Shown one piece after another: positions 1 through 11,091 of a stretch of DNA of 55,319 nt. Position 1 is the first letter of the stretch, and every line of letters begins with the position of its first letter. The notes under the pieces are model-generated. The model was not told where the DNA came from, made no database searches, and saw only the letters and a list, made by a program, of their open reading frames with translations. The DNA is from Pseudomonadota bacterium (GTDB taxonomy: Bacteria; Pseudomonadota; Gammaproteobacteria; Acidiferrobacterales; Acidiferrobacteraceae), in contig JAJYPD010000015.1 of the NCBI GenBank assembly GCA_021795715.1, positions 1 to 55,319 on the forward strand, in the 5' to 3' direction. The position numbers and the translations under genes are program-made.

Positions 1-21
1 GCTGTAAGCCTTTGTTTTTAT

Positions 22-97
<76 letters not shown>

Positions 98-216
98 GAA
101 AGGGCGCATTAAAGCCGCTCGGACAAGCCGCGTCAAGGGCAGGCTTGGCGACGCGCGGGTGAGGCCGGCTGCCAGCGCAAGTCGGCAGGCCCGCGGGTTT
201 CCGGTATCATGGGGTG

Positions 217-1599
217 ATGCGTGTTCTCCTTGCCAGCCCCTATGAGATCGGACGCCAGCCGCTGGCGCTGGCTCATCCGGCGGCGATTTTGCGCCAAGCC
301 GGTCATCATGTGCACTGTGTGGACCTCAGTCTGGGCACGTTGCCCTGGGACGATCTGGCGGAATTCGACATCATCGCCCTAAGTGTGGTCATGCACACGG
401 CGACCCGCATTGCCGCGCGCCTGCTCCCCCGCATCCGGGAGAAGGCGCCACGCGCGCACCTTGTCTGCTACGGCCTGTACGGACCCGCGCACGCATCCAT
501 TCTCACCGGACTCGGCGCGAACACGGTTCTCGGCCCGGACTGCGAAGGCTCCCTTTTGGATCTCGCCGACGGGCGCGAGGACAAGCCCCCGGCAAACGCC
601 CCGGCCCGGGTGCGCTTTGTCGTACCGGATCGGCGCGGCCTGCCCGATCTCGGGCGCTATGCGCACCTCATCGGACCCGACGGCGGCAAGAAGACAGTGG
701 CCTTCGCCGAGACCACCCGGGGCTGCAAGCATCTGTGCCGCCACTGTCCCGTCGTGCCGATCTATCGGGGCCGTTTCCGGGCGCTGCCACGCGACGTGGT
801 CCTGGATGACATCAGCCAACAGATCGAACAGGGCGCGACGCATGTCTCGTTTGGCGACCCGGACTTTCTGAACGGGCCCGCACAGGCACTGCGGATTACC
901 GAAGCCCTGCACGAGCGCTGGCCGCACGTGACTTTCGATGCAACGATCAAGGTCTCCCACATCTGTGAACACCCGGAGATCATCCGCACGCTCGCCAAAC
1001 GCGGCTGCGTCATGATCACCAGCGCCGTCGAGTCATTCGAGGACGCCGTGCTCGCCAACCTGGACAAGGGTCATACGGCAGCCGACATCTACACGGCCTC
1101 GGCGATCGTCCGCGCAGCGGGTGTGAGCCTCATGCCCACCTTCGTGCCGTTTACGCCCTGGACGACTCTCGATGGCTACCGGCAACTGCTGCAGTCCATA
1201 CAGGACCTGGATTGGGTCGATGCGGTCGCACCCATTCAGTTGGCCATCCGCCTGCTGGTGCCGGCAGGCTCCTACCTGCTGGATCTGCCCGGCTTTCGCG
1301 ACGAACTCGGTCCGTTCGCGGCCGAGCGGTTTGGCTTCCCCTGGGCGCACCGCGACACCCGTGTGGATGCCCTGCAAGAGGCGGTGCAGCAGCGCGTGGA
1401 GGTGGCGGAAGAGCGCAAGGAAGGGCGCCGCGAGACGTTCGGCGCGCTATGGGACCTTGCGCATGCCGCATGCAACCTGCCGGCCCCGGTGCTGGTGCAA
1501 AGCGCCGGCGTGACAGCCGTGTTCCGGCTGTCTGAACCGTGGTACTGCTGCGCGGAACCGACGACTACGCAGCTGGCGGTCGCCGACGCGTCGACCTGA
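217..1599 (+). CDS. Radical SAM protein with CCAEP tail
   Basis: A 460-residue B12-dependent-type radical SAM protein. Residues 1-110 look like a cobalamin-binding-type Rossmann domain (starting MRVLLASPYEIG). The 4Fe-4S motif CKHLCRHC is at residues 170-177. The C-terminus carries WYCCAEP (Cys444-Cys445). This tail matches what I recall as the CUAEP/CCAEP-tail radical SAM (seleno)protein family, in which some members have selenocysteine as the second residue; here both are ordinary TGC cysteine codons. The substrate is unknown. A GTG sits one codon upstream (214), but ATG 217 lies six bases after a TATCAT hexamer (205-210), which suggests a leaderless start. It stands alone: divergent from tRNA-Phe and convergent with yggX. 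Confidence 0.85.
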   Translation: MRVLLASPYEIGRQPLALAHPAAILRQAGHHVHCVDLSLGTLPWDDLAEFDIIALSVVMHTATRIAARLLPRIREKAPRAHLVCYGLYGPAHASILTGLGANTVLGPDCEGSLLDLADGREDKPPANAPARVRFVVPDRRGLPDLGRYAHLIGPDGGKKTVAFAETTRGCKHLCRHCPVVPIYRGRFRALPRDVVLDDISQQIEQGATHVSFGDPDFLNGPAQALRITEALHERWPHVTFDATIKVSHICEHPEIIRTLAKRGCVMITSAVESFEDAVLANLDKGHTAADIYTASAIVRAAGVSLMPTFVPFTPWTTLDGYRQLLQSIQDLDWVDAVAPIQLAIRLLVPAGSYLLDLPGFRDELGPFAAERFGFPWAHRDTRVDALQEAVQQRVEVAEERKEGRRETFGALWDLAHAACNLPAPVLVQSAGVTAVFRLSEPWYCCAEPTTTQLAVADAST

Positions 1600-1614
1600 T
1601 CGGTCGCCGATGCC

Positions 1615-1890
1615 CTACGGGTTCGATGGGGGAACGTAACCCTCGGGCGCACTGGAACCGCCGCCGAACAGGAAGTTCTCCATTTCTTTTTCCAGAAACT
1701 TGCGCGCCTTGGGGTCCATGGGCGTCAAACGGTATTCGTTGATGAGCATGGTCTGGTGGTTGAGCCACTCCTTCCATGCCTCCTTGGAAATCTCCTGGTA
1801 GATCCGCTTGCCGAGTTCCCCCGGATAGGTCGGATAGTCGAGCCCTTCGGCTTCGCGTTTGAGTTTGGCGCAGATGATGGTGCGGCTCAT
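1615..1890 (-). CDS. yggX: Fe(2+)-trafficking / oxidative damage protection protein
   Basis: A 91-residue YggX-family protein ([20 protein letters not shown]). The family is a small cytosolic protein that helps protect Fe-S clusters from oxidative damage and is proposed to handle ferrous iron. The N-terminal cysteine (Cys7) and the motif [15 protein letters not shown] are typical, and the length matches the family (about 90 residues). Its ATG overlaps the TGA of mutY by four bases. The mutY-yggX pairing is common in gammaproteobacteria, which supports cotranscription. Confidence 0.96.
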   Translation of the reverse strand: MSRTIICAKLKREAEGLDYPTYPGELGKRIYQEISKEAWKEWLNHQTMLINEYRLTPMDPKARKFLEKEMENFLFGGGSSAPEGYVPPSNP

Positions 1891-2930
1891 GGGATTTCCC
1901 TCAATCGAGTCAACAGGCGGCCAACCGGCGCAGGCACACCGGGCGCAGGCTGGTCGAGCGGATACCACATCATAACGTCTTCGTTGGCCAGCGGGGAGGT
2001 GGCCGCCACGACCCGCGCGTGCACGGGCTGGATATGCAGCGTGAGATGGGTAAAGGTGTGCCTAAGCGGCGACAGAAGGTCGTGGTCTTGCGCATGCAGG
2101 CCGTAGGGCCGCAGGCAGAGGTTCGCCTCCTTTGGGTGCGCGCACTCCGGCAGGCTCCACAGTCCGCCCCAGATGCCCTGTGCGGGGCGGCGGATGAGCA
2201 GCACCTGGCCGTCGGCGCGCTGGGCCAGCAGCATCGTGACCGAGCGCTCGGCGCGGACGGGACGCGCGGCGACGGGGTCTTTGCCCGTAAACGCGCAGCC
2301 GCCAAGCAAAGGGCAGCGCGGACAGTCGGGTATCTTGCGGCAGACCAGGGCACCGAGATCCATGATCGCCTGGGTGTAATCGGCGATCCGCTCGGCCGGC
2401 AGATGGGCTTCGGCAAGCGCCCATAGGCGGCGTGTGTGGGCTGCGCCCGCACCCTGTTCGTTGTGATAACGGCGCAATACACGCCGCACATTGGCATCGA
2501 GGATGGGGGCGCGCAAGCCGAAGGCGAAGGCGGCGATGGCACCTGCTGTGGACCGGCCGATGCCCGGCAAGGCCGCAAGACCCGCAACGGTGCGCGGCCA
2601 GACGCCGCGCAGATCGCGGACGATCACTTGCGCCGACGCATGGAGATTGCGGGCGCGCGCGTAATAGCCAAGGCCCGCCCATTGGGCCATCACATCGGCG
2701 AGCGGGGCGGCGCTTAGCGCTTCGATCGTGGGAAAGCGCGCGAGAAACCGGGTGAAGTAGGGAATGGTGGCGCTCACCGTGGTCTGTTGCAGCATGATCT
2801 CCGACACCCAGCGGCGATAGGGGCAGCGCACCTGCCACGGCAGGCCGCGCCGGCCGTGAACGTCGTACCAGCACAGAAGCCGGCTGGCGAACGACCCGTC
2901 AGTGGATGCCGAGGATGTTTTGAAGGGCAT
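1887..2930 (-). CDS. mutY: A/G-specific adenine DNA glycosylase
   Basis: A 347-residue MutY. It removes adenine mispaired with 8-oxoguanine. Visible are the HhH-GPD fold with catalytic Glu44 ([10 protein letters not shown]), the hairpin [12 protein letters not shown] (121-132), catalytic Asp145 (ILDANVRRV) and four cluster cysteines at 197, 203, 206 and 212. The C-terminal third is the Nudix-like 8-oxoG recognition domain ([10 protein letters not shown]). The cluster spacing is C-X5-C-X2-C-X5-C, one residue shorter than the usual C-X6-C start. The chosen ATG overlaps the 3' end of the upstream asmA-like gene by 32 bases, giving a normal-length N-terminus before [13 protein letters not shown]. 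Confidence 0.95.
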   Translation of the reverse strand: MPFKTSSASTDGSFASRLLCWYDVHGRRGLPWQVRCPYRRWVSEIMLQQTTVSATIPYFTRFLARFPTIEALSAAPLADVMAQWAGLGYYARARNLHASAQVIVRDLRGVWPRTVAGLAALPGIGRSTAGAIAAFAFGLRAPILDANVRRVLRRYHNEQGAGAAHTRRLWALAEAHLPAERIADYTQAIMDLGALVCRKIPDCPRCPLLGGCAFTGKDPVAARPVRAERSVTMLLAQRADGQVLLIRRPAQGIWGGLWSLPECAHPKEANLCLRPYGLHAQDHDLLSPLRHTFTHLTLHIQPVHARVVAATSPLANEDVMMWYPLDQPAPGVPAPVGRLLTRLREIP

Positions 2931-4755
2931 GGCCGAAGTGCCGGACCGCCTTTTTGGTGCTGCGCTCGCCAAGCAGGCGGCCCACCGCGATACCAAACCG
3001 CACATGACCGAAGGGCCCCTTGACGTTGACGGGCACCGTGAAGCCGGTGGGCAGGGAGACCTGTAACAGATAATCGAGGCTCTTGCCCGGGAGGTCGATT
3101 GTGCCCTGCCCATGAACGACGGCGCGGGATGTCTTGATGTAGAGATCACGGGTGTGCGCCACACCATGGACGATCACAGCGCTTGCGCGCAGATGCTGGA
3201 AGGCAGTGCCTGTCACCTTTTTCAGGCGATGGGAGCCTGCGGCGACACGGGGATCCGAGGCGATGAAATCGAGATCGAGCCCGCGCAAGCTGCCGTGACT
3301 TATGGCCATGTTCATGTTGCCGGAAAGACTGCGCTCGATGGCCATGGCCGTATGCCCATGCGCATGCAGACGGGCCTGCCCCTGCAGCACGCCGGAGAAA
3401 CTGTCCGAGAGGCCCGTGGCAGTCAAAAGCGGACCGACCTGAACTTGGGCGAGGCGGCCGCTGACTGCGACCGTCGGTGAAGCGGCCGCTTCGTTGGCGG
3501 CGACGCGGCCGGCGAAGGTACCGCCATAGAGGTCCGCATCCACGGGATCGAGCACCGCAAGTCCATGATGGAGAACGAGCGGGATCGTGACGTGGGTCAA
3601 TACGACGTGGTGCCAGTCGAGACGGCCGACGCGCAAGAGGCCGCGGACATCGAGCGTGGTGAGGGCGCTTGGCGGCGCAAGACGCGCAGGCGCCACAGCC
3701 GGACGTGCGGGACCGGGCGACGGCGGTGTCTGGGGCAGATAGCGCGCGGGCGCGATCGTGTCGATATCAAGCTGCACGCGGTAGAGGTGCGAACGCGCAT
3801 CGAGACTCAGATGCCCGGTCATGGTGCTGTTGTCGACATGCACGATGAGCGGTGTCAGCAGCACACCGGAGGAGGTGTAAGAGAAGCCCAAGTGGGCGGA
3901 GGCGCTTTGCCAGGCCTTCGGGCTTGCGGGCCTGTAGGCGAGATGGAGAAGGGTAAAGAGCGGCCGCGGCGCAAACCGGGGGACCCGTAAGGAGCCATGG
4001 GCGACCCAGCCGCCGGGGCCCCGGGTCGCCTCGACGTCGCCATTGAGGATTAGATCCCCCAAGGCGAACTGGAGAGGCGAAACGCTGTAGTGGCTGCCCT
4101 GCATGCGCGCACGCGCCGTCAACCGGAAGGGGACGTTCAGGGTGGCGGTCTGAAGACGGCCGCGTGCCGCGATCTGTACGGGCTTGGCCGGCTCGATGGT
4201 GCCGGTACGCAAGGAAAGCTGCGCAAGCCCATAGTGGGTGTGACTGCGCAGGTCGGTATAGCGGACCGTGGCGTCGCGCACAGAGACGCCGGCGGCCTGC
4301 AACAGGTGGAAGAGCGGCGACTCCTTCGCTTCGGCCGGGGCGGGCGCAGGATGAGGCGCGGGACGGGTGGACCCCATCTGCCAGTTGTCGACACCCGGCC
4401 CGCGGGTCTCGAGGTTCAAGGTGAGGCGGGTCAGAACCACACGGCGGATGACGAGGCGTTTGTCCAACAAGGGCAGGAGTTTGACCTCGACGACGGCGTC
4501 ATCCACGGTGGCCAGAGGCTGGGTGCCAAACCCTGGGGCGTTGGCGATGGCGGCCCCGTCGATGCGGACACCGAGCCAGGGAAAAACGGTCAGACGCATA
4601 CGCGCTATGGTGATATGGCGGCCGGTTGCCGCACTTAAGGCGGAGACGACGCGGTCTTTGACGGCGTTCACATTGATGAGCTCAGGGAGCGCCAAAAGCG
4701 CGCCGACCAAGACGACGGCGATGACGCCAAACGCAAGCAGCAGACGTTTCTTCAC
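2899..4755 (-). CDS. AsmA family protein
   Basis: A 618-residue AsmA/YhdP-type protein. A single N-terminal membrane segment (about residues 4-26, LLLAFGVIAVVLVGALLALP) is followed by a long beta-rich periplasmic region. AsmA-like proteins bridge the inner and outer membranes and are implicated in phospholipid transport. The N-terminal block ATGRHITIARMRLTVFPWLG and the C-terminal block with GTIDLPGKSLDYLL fit AsmA. The start is GTG, preceded by AAGGAAGG. It is the first gene of an apparent asmA-mutY-yggX operon, overlapping mutY. Confidence 0.88.
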   Translation of the reverse strand: MKKRLLLAFGVIAVVLVGALLALPELINVNAVKDRVVSALSAATGRHITIARMRLTVFPWLGVRIDGAAIANAPGFGTQPLATVDDAVVEVKLLPLLDKRLVIRRVVLTRLTLNLETRGPGVDNWQMGSTRPAPHPAPAPAEAKESPLFHLLQAAGVSVRDATVRYTDLRSHTHYGLAQLSLRTGTIEPAKPVQIAARGRLQTATLNVPFRLTARARMQGSHYSVSPLQFALGDLILNGDVEATRGPGGWVAHGSLRVPRFAPRPLFTLLHLAYRPASPKAWQSASAHLGFSYTSSGVLLTPLIVHVDNSTMTGHLSLDARSHLYRVQLDIDTIAPARYLPQTPPSPGPARPAVAPARLAPPSALTTLDVRGLLRVGRLDWHHVVLTHVTIPLVLHHGLAVLDPVDADLYGGTFAGRVAANEAAASPTVAVSGRLAQVQVGPLLTATGLSDSFSGVLQGQARLHAHGHTAMAIERSLSGNMNMAISHGSLRGLDLDFIASDPRVAAGSHRLKKVTGTAFQHLRASAVIVHGVAHTRDLYIKTSRAVVHGQGTIDLPGKSLDYLLQVSLPTGFTVPVNVKGPFGHVRFGIAVGRLLGERSTKKAVRHFGHALQNILGIH

Positions 4756-5368
4756 GCGGCCCTTCCTTAACTGTCGCGGTACATATGCCGGGGATTCCGG
4801 GAGAAGCCTTCGGCGGCGACCCCCCTCTTAGACCGTGGAGCGGGTGCGGGAATCAGAGGATGGAAGCCACCCGGTTGATTCGCAGCGAACAGGCCCGCAT
4901 GGCCTGTGACCACAGCAACGCATTATGTATCACCTCCCTCTCGCCAGGCAAAGAGCCTTCGGCCACTTGGGGCTCGGGGCTGAGCGTGTGGACGCTGGGC
5001 GTTGTGCGGCCAGGGTATGACCGTTTTCGCGGGGCGGGGTTGACGCGTAGTGTCGCCCATACCGGGGCGGCTTCAAAGCGCGCCGCGCATCGGCACAGGA
5101 ATCGGTACGCGGCTTGGGCGGATGGAAAAGCGGCGCCCATCGCACGGCTTTTGCGACGCTGGGCGGCAGCAGACGACGGACCTGGGTCATGGCCTTGCGG
5201 AAAACCAAGCGCCCGGAGAAGAGACATGAGCGCGAGCACAGGCTCGGGCATCCGGCGGCCTGATACCCGGTTCGTTGCCGGGCGCGAAGAAAGCGCGCCC
5301 GACTGGAGCCGGTTGAGTGCGCAACACAAGCGCCTTGGGGTTTGGTGGAAGTCCCTGGAAAGCCGGAG
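4756..5368. other. Gap with no recognised gene; one small ORF candidate
   Basis: This stretch lies between the asmA-like gene and tRNA-Gly. I recognise no protein family, riboswitch or structured RNA. The one notable item is on the minus strand: a nine-base perfect complement of the 16S 3' end (GGAGGTGAT, 4937-4929), five bases before an ATG at 4923. That ATG opens a 31-codon ORF ending with TAA at 4828, encoding a short peptide with four cysteines that begins MRCCGHRPCG. Longer open frames across the region run into the tRNA and look spurious. Confidence 0.3.
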
Positions 5369-5442
5369 TGGAGCGGGTGAAGGGAATCGAACCCTCGTCG
5401 TAAGCTTGGGAAGCTTCTGCTCTACCATTGAGCTACACCCGC
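5369..5442 (-). tRNA. tRNA-Gly (anticodon CCC)
   Basis: The minus strand forms a 74-nt cloverleaf. Acceptor GCGGGTG pairs with CACCCGC, the D arm is GCTCAATGGTAGAGC, the anticodon loop is TTCCCAA (anticodon CCC), the T arm contains GGGTTCGATTCCC, and CCA is encoded. It closely resembles E. coli glyU. The outermost anticodon-stem pair (27-43) appears to be a G-A mismatch. Confidence 0.95.
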
Positions 5443-5505
5443 AATGGCAAGTCGCGGCGCGAGGCCATACAATATACCGAGGCGTCTTGATCCACAACCT
5501 TTCCT

Positions 5506-5706
5506 ATGCAGATTACAGTCAACGGAGAAATGCGCGAAAGTGATCGCGCACTATCGATATCGGCCTTGTTGGAAGAGATGGGCCTAGGCCAGCGGCGCGT
5601 GGCGGTGGAGGTCAACAAGACCATCGTGCCGCGCAGCCTCCACGCCGGGCACATGCTGGCGGATGGGGATCGCGTGGAAGTCGTGCAAGCGATTGGAGGA
5701 GGGTAG
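5506..5706 (+). CDS. thiS: Sulfur carrier protein ThiS
   Basis: A 66-residue ubiquitin-fold sulfur carrier ending in the diagnostic Gly-Gly (QAIGGG). Its C-terminal thiocarboxylate donates sulfur to thiazole synthase in thiamine biosynthesis. It starts [11 protein letters not shown] and has the usual length. There is no clear Shine-Dalgarno before the ATG. thiG follows two bases after the stop, so the two are an operon. No TPP riboswitch core is visible in the short gap after tRNA-Gly. Confidence 0.95.
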   Translation: MQITVNGEMRESDRALSISALLEEMGLGQRRVAVEVNKTIVPRSLHAGHMLADGDRVEVVQAIGGG

Positions 5707-5707
5707 A

Positions 5708-6487
5708 GTGCGTGACACATGGCAGGTCGCGGGCCGGACGTTCGTGTCCCGCCTGCTCGTCGGAACGGGCAAGTACCGCGATCTCGAACAAACACGGGCG
5801 GCGATCGAGGCAAGCGGAGCGGAGATCGTCACGGTGGCGGTGCGACGGACGAACATAGGCCAAACGCCCGGCGAGCCGAACCTTCTCGATGTGTTGCCGC
5901 CGAGCCGCTATACCATCCTGCCGAACACGGCGGGGTGCTATAGCGCCGAGGAGGCGGTGCGCACCTGCCGGCTCGCGCGGGAGCTGCTTGACGGGCACGA
6001 ACTTGTGAAGCTTGAAGTGATCGGCGACCCGCAGAGCCTTTTTCCGGACATGGCCGAGACGCTCAAGGCCGCAGAGACGCTCGTCAAGGACGGATTTGCG
6101 GTGATGGTCTACACGACCGATGACCCGGTGGCGGCGAAACGGCTGGAGGAGATCGGATGTGTCGCCGTGATGCCGCTCGCCGCACCGATCGGTTCGGGTC
6201 TTGGTATCCGCAATCCTTATAACATCCGGTTGATCGTCGAAAACGCGCGCGTGCCGGTACTGGTGGATGCCGGCGTCGGCACCGCGTCGGATGCGGCGGT
6301 GGCCATGGAACTGGGCTGTGATGGCGTCCTCATGAATACCGCGATCGCCGCTGCGCGCGACCCAGTGCTTATGGCGCAGGCGATGCGCAAAGGCGTCGAA
6401 GCCGGACGGGAAGCCTACCGGGCCGGACGGATGCCGCGGCGGATGGCCGCCGACCCCTCGTCACCGCTGGCCGGCTTGATCGCGTGA
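5708..6487 (+). CDS. thiG: Thiazole synthase
   Basis: A 259-residue ThiG, a TIM-barrel enzyme that builds the thiazole phosphate of thiamine from deoxyxylulose phosphate, dehydroglycine and ThiS thiocarboxylate. Family blocks visible are [27 protein letters not shown] and [19 protein letters not shown]. The GTG start at 5708 follows the GGAGGAGGG spanning the end of thiS. An ATG further upstream would overlap thiS and has no support. The stop overlaps the trmB start (GTGA). Confidence 0.96.
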   Translation: MRDTWQVAGRTFVSRLLVGTGKYRDLEQTRAAIEASGAEIVTVAVRRTNIGQTPGEPNLLDVLPPSRYTILPNTAGCYSAEEAVRTCRLARELLDGHELVKLEVIGDPQSLFPDMAETLKAAETLVKDGFAVMVYTTDDPVAAKRLEEIGCVAVMPLAAPIGSGLGIRNPYNIRLIVENARVPVLVDAGVGTASDAAVAMELGCDGVLMNTAIAAARDPVLMAQAMRKGVEAGREAYRAGRMPRRMAADPSSPLAGLIA

Positions 6488-7131
6488 GCGGGGCGCAACG
6501 CCTCATCCGCAGTTACGTTCGCCGCGAACGGCCCTTCAAAGAGAGTCAAAAAGCGGATTGGGAACGGCTGTGGCCGCGCTATGGCGTGCCGCGCGCAGCG
6601 TGGGGTTCGGTGGTCGCCGCGGCACCTGTCATTCTGGATATCGGGTTTGGCGATGGCGAAGCGCTCATGGGCATTGCCGCCGCGGACAGCGCGCACACTT
6701 ATATGGGTGTGGAAATGTACCGGAGCGGGCTGTTGAAGGTGATGCGGGGCGCGGAACACGCCCACCTGCCCAACGTCCGCGTCGTCGAAGCCGACGCCAA
6801 TGAAGTGCTGGCGGCCCTGCCGGCGGACAGCCTGGCTGGCGCACACGTGTTCTTCCCGGACCCCTGGCCGAAGGCGCGCCATCACAAGCGGCGGCTGGTG
6901 ACGGCGGCCTTCATCGCGGCTCTCGTGCGCGTCCTGCGTCCGGGCGGGATCATCCACATGGCGACGGATTGGGAGAATTACGCCGCCGAAGCGGCACAGC
7001 TCTTTCGCACGTTCGCGGTTCTCGAACCGCTTGCCCCGGAGCGCAATGGGCGCCCGGAAACCCGGTTCGAGCGGCGCGGCTGGCGGCTCGGTCACAGCAG
7101 TTACGACCTGCGTTACCGGCGGCTGCCTTAA
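6484..7131 (+). CDS. trmB: tRNA (guanine-N7-)-methyltransferase
   Basis: A 215-residue TrmB, which methylates G46 in the tRNA variable loop. The SAM-binding block [12 protein letters not shown], the [16 protein letters not shown] signature and a C-terminal [18 protein letters not shown] are all diagnostic. The GTG start overlaps the thiG stop by four bases, placing it third in thiS-thiG-trmB. Its stop overlaps that of the convergent rof gene. Confidence 0.96.
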   Translation: MSGAQRLIRSYVRRERPFKESQKADWERLWPRYGVPRAAWGSVVAAAPVILDIGFGDGEALMGIAAADSAHTYMGVEMYRSGLLKVMRGAEHAHLPNVRVVEADANEVLAALPADSLAGAHVFFPDPWPKARHHKRRLVTAAFIAALVRVLRPGGIIHMATDWENYAAEAAQLFRTFAVLEPLAPERNGRPETRFERRGWRLGHSSYDLRYRRLP

Positions 7132-7382
7132 CGCAGGTGGATACGGTCCAGGCGGACGCGGTGCGTCAGGCCCTGGACTGCAAAAGTGAGAAATTCCTCG
7201 CCGGCCACGGTTTCGACGGCCACGGGGTGGATGACGCCTTCGTGCCAGTCCCCCCCGTCCTGCCAGCGCGCGTTCAAGGTCTGGCGTAACAGGATGGCGC
7301 ACTCGTAGCGGTCGTGCAAATCACAGGCGACGGGGGTATAGCGTTTGGTCGTGTCGGGTGGAGCGTCCGTGTGCTGGGCCAT
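7128..7382 (-). CDS. rof: Rho-binding antiterminator (Rof/YaeO family)
   Basis: An 84-residue protein with Rof/YaeO family hallmarks. The N-terminal block YTPVACDLHDRYE corresponds to the YxPIxCDxYD motif, and the C-terminus ends with [10 protein letters not shown]. Rof binds Rho and blocks termination. The ATG at 7382 follows AGGATCCT. Longer in-frame versions upstream have no family similarity. A hairpin followed by TTTT lies 24 bases upstream. The family assignment rests on these two motifs only, so it is probable rather than certain. Confidence 0.75.
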   Translation of the reverse strand: MAQHTDAPPDTTKRYTPVACDLHDRYECAILLRQTLNARWQDGGDWHEGVIHPVAVETVAGEEFLTFAVQGLTHRVRLDRIHLR

Positions 7383-7405
7383 AGGATCCTCGCGGCGGCT
7401 TCCGG

Positions 7406-7430
7406 AAAACAGGGGTCCCTGCGGCCCCTG
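7406..7430 (-). terminator. Intrinsic terminator between gyrB and rof
   Basis: On the minus strand, CAGGGG and CCCCTG form a six-base GC-rich stem with a nine-base loop, followed directly by TTTT. It sits about 140 bases past the gyrB stop and 24 bases before the rof start. It may end gyrB transcription or act as an attenuator in a rof leader. Confidence 0.5.
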
Positions 7431-7569
7431 ACGAAGAAGAAAGTCTGATACGTCCGCGCCGGGAAGGGAAGGGGCGCACCCGCATGGGCAGATACGACCC
7501 CGGGACCAGGCGGGGTTCCTCCCCACCTAGACCATGGCGGCAGGCAGGGGAAGGGCCGCAGAGCCTCCG

Positions 7570-10011
<2,442 letters not shown>

Positions 10012-10041
10012 TCATTCTAACACAAAAGGGAGGGGGTGGAC

Positions 10042-11091
10042 CTACGTAGGAAAACGGCCTTGTTCCACGTGGAACACTTCCGTGCCAGCTGGCAGGGAGG
10101 GTGGGTCCTCGGTGGCGGTGGCCATCGCCTGCGCGCCACAGTCTTGCAGAACCGTAAAAAAGGCCGCACGCCGCACGCGATCCAATTCCGCCGGGACATC
10201 ATCCACAAGTAGCGTCGGGGTTTTGCCGCTCCTTGCCACTCTCTGTGCCAAGGCGAGCCGCCACGCACTGATGATGACCTTTTGCTGTCCGTGTGAGCCG
10301 ACGGTCTGCAAGGGGTGCTCGTCGAGAAAAAATTTGAGATCCAACCGGTGCGCGCCCAGCTGTGTGTACCCGAGACGCTCATCGGTGGCCTGGCCCGCCC
10401 GCAAGGCCTCCTCCAGACTCGATCCTTCCCAGGGGCTGCGCATGCGCACCGTCGCCAAACCCTCCAGCCCCAACCGCTCCGCATACTGGGTGAAGAGGGG
10501 ACTTACAGACGCATAGAGTCTCACCCATAACCCCGCCAACGATTCCCCGACTTGGGCGAGGCCGTGGTCAAACATCCGATACACCCCGTCACCCTGGCGT
10601 AGGGCGGCATTGCGTTGCCTCAGGATGCGCTGGTACCGGCGCCACATATCCAAAAACAAAGGTTCCACGTGGAACAACGCCCAGTGCGTTGCCGCGCGCC
10701 GCGCCGCCGGATCCTGTAGAGCGACATGATGGGCATCGGGCGTCAGAACCATCACCGGCACCCGCTCCACGATCGCCAATGCCGAGCGCTGCGGCTGCCC
10801 ATCCATAGCCCACACGCGGCCGTCCGGACCACTTTCGTAGCCGACCACGGTCTTTTCGAGCCCCTTACCGTATTCCGCTGTCACCCGCAGCCGTTCGCTC
10901 CCCCGGCGGCGCGCCGCCACACTTCCGCCCGCGCGCATGACCCGCCCGGTGGCGACCAGAGACACTGCCTCCAAGACGCTCGTTTTCCCGGCGCCATTGG
11001 GCCCGACGATGACATTCAGTCCTTCTCCTGGTGTCCACGCCACATTCACCAGGCACCGCACATTTTCCGCGTCCAGCCGCTGGAACGTCAC
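10042..11091 (-). CDS. recF: DNA replication and repair protein RecF
   Basis: A 349-residue SMC-like ATPase that loads RecA at single-strand gaps with RecO and RecR. The Walker A GPNGAGKTS is at residues 30-38. The ABC-type signature region is GSHGQQKVIISAW, and the Walker B region is TLLVDDVPAELD. The GTG start abuts the dnaN stop with no gap, so dnaN-recF are translationally coupled. Two parS-like palindromes are embedded in the coding sequence, both encoding Phe-His-Val-Glu. Confidence 0.97.
   Translation of the reverse strand: MTFQRLDAENVRCLVNVAWTPGEGLNVIVGPNGAGKTSVLEAVSLVATGRVMRAGGSVAARRRGSERLRVTAEYGKGLEKTVVGYESGPDGRVWAMDGQPQRSALAIVERVPVMVLTPDAHHVALQDPAARRAATHWALFHVEPLFLDMWRRYQRILRQRNAALRQGDGVYRMFDHGLAQVGESLAGLWVRLYASVSPLFTQYAERLGLEGLATVRMRSPWEGSSLEEALRAGQATDERLGYTQLGAHRLDLKFFLDEHPLQTVGSHGQQKVIISAWRLALAQRVARSGKTPTLLVDDVPAELDRVRRAAFFTVLQDCGAQAMATATEDPPSLPAGTEVFHVEQGRFPT
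10061..10076. promoter_or_regulatory. parS site 1 (ParB-binding palindrome)
   Basis: TGTTCCACGTGGAACA is a perfect 16-bp palindrome matching the Pseudomonas-type parS core. ParB, encoded here at 26.1 kb, would nucleate on it. It lies in the last codons of recF, about 2.2 kb from the presumed oriC. Confidence 0.9.
10661..10676. promoter_or_regulatory. parS site 2 (one mismatch)
   Basis: GGTTCCACGTGGAACA matches site 1 in 15 of 16 positions, 600 bp away and inside recF. It keeps the whole inner GTTCCACGTGGAAC palindrome, so it should bind ParB. Confidence 0.88.

Noticed and set aside
1546-1551. Selenocysteine in the CCAEP tail
   Set aside because: Both codons are TGC, so ordinary cysteine; there is no in-frame TGA there.
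4756-5368. 6S RNA or other structured RNA in the gap
   Set aside because: I could not match any conserved core or overall stem by eye on either strand.
4853-5497. A 214-codon minus-strand open frame
   Set aside because: It runs through the tRNA-Gly gene and has no family similarity.
5443-5505. TPP riboswitch ahead of thiS
   Set aside because: The gap to tRNA-Gly is only 63 bases and contains no THI-box core such as CTGAGA with ACCTGATCTGG.
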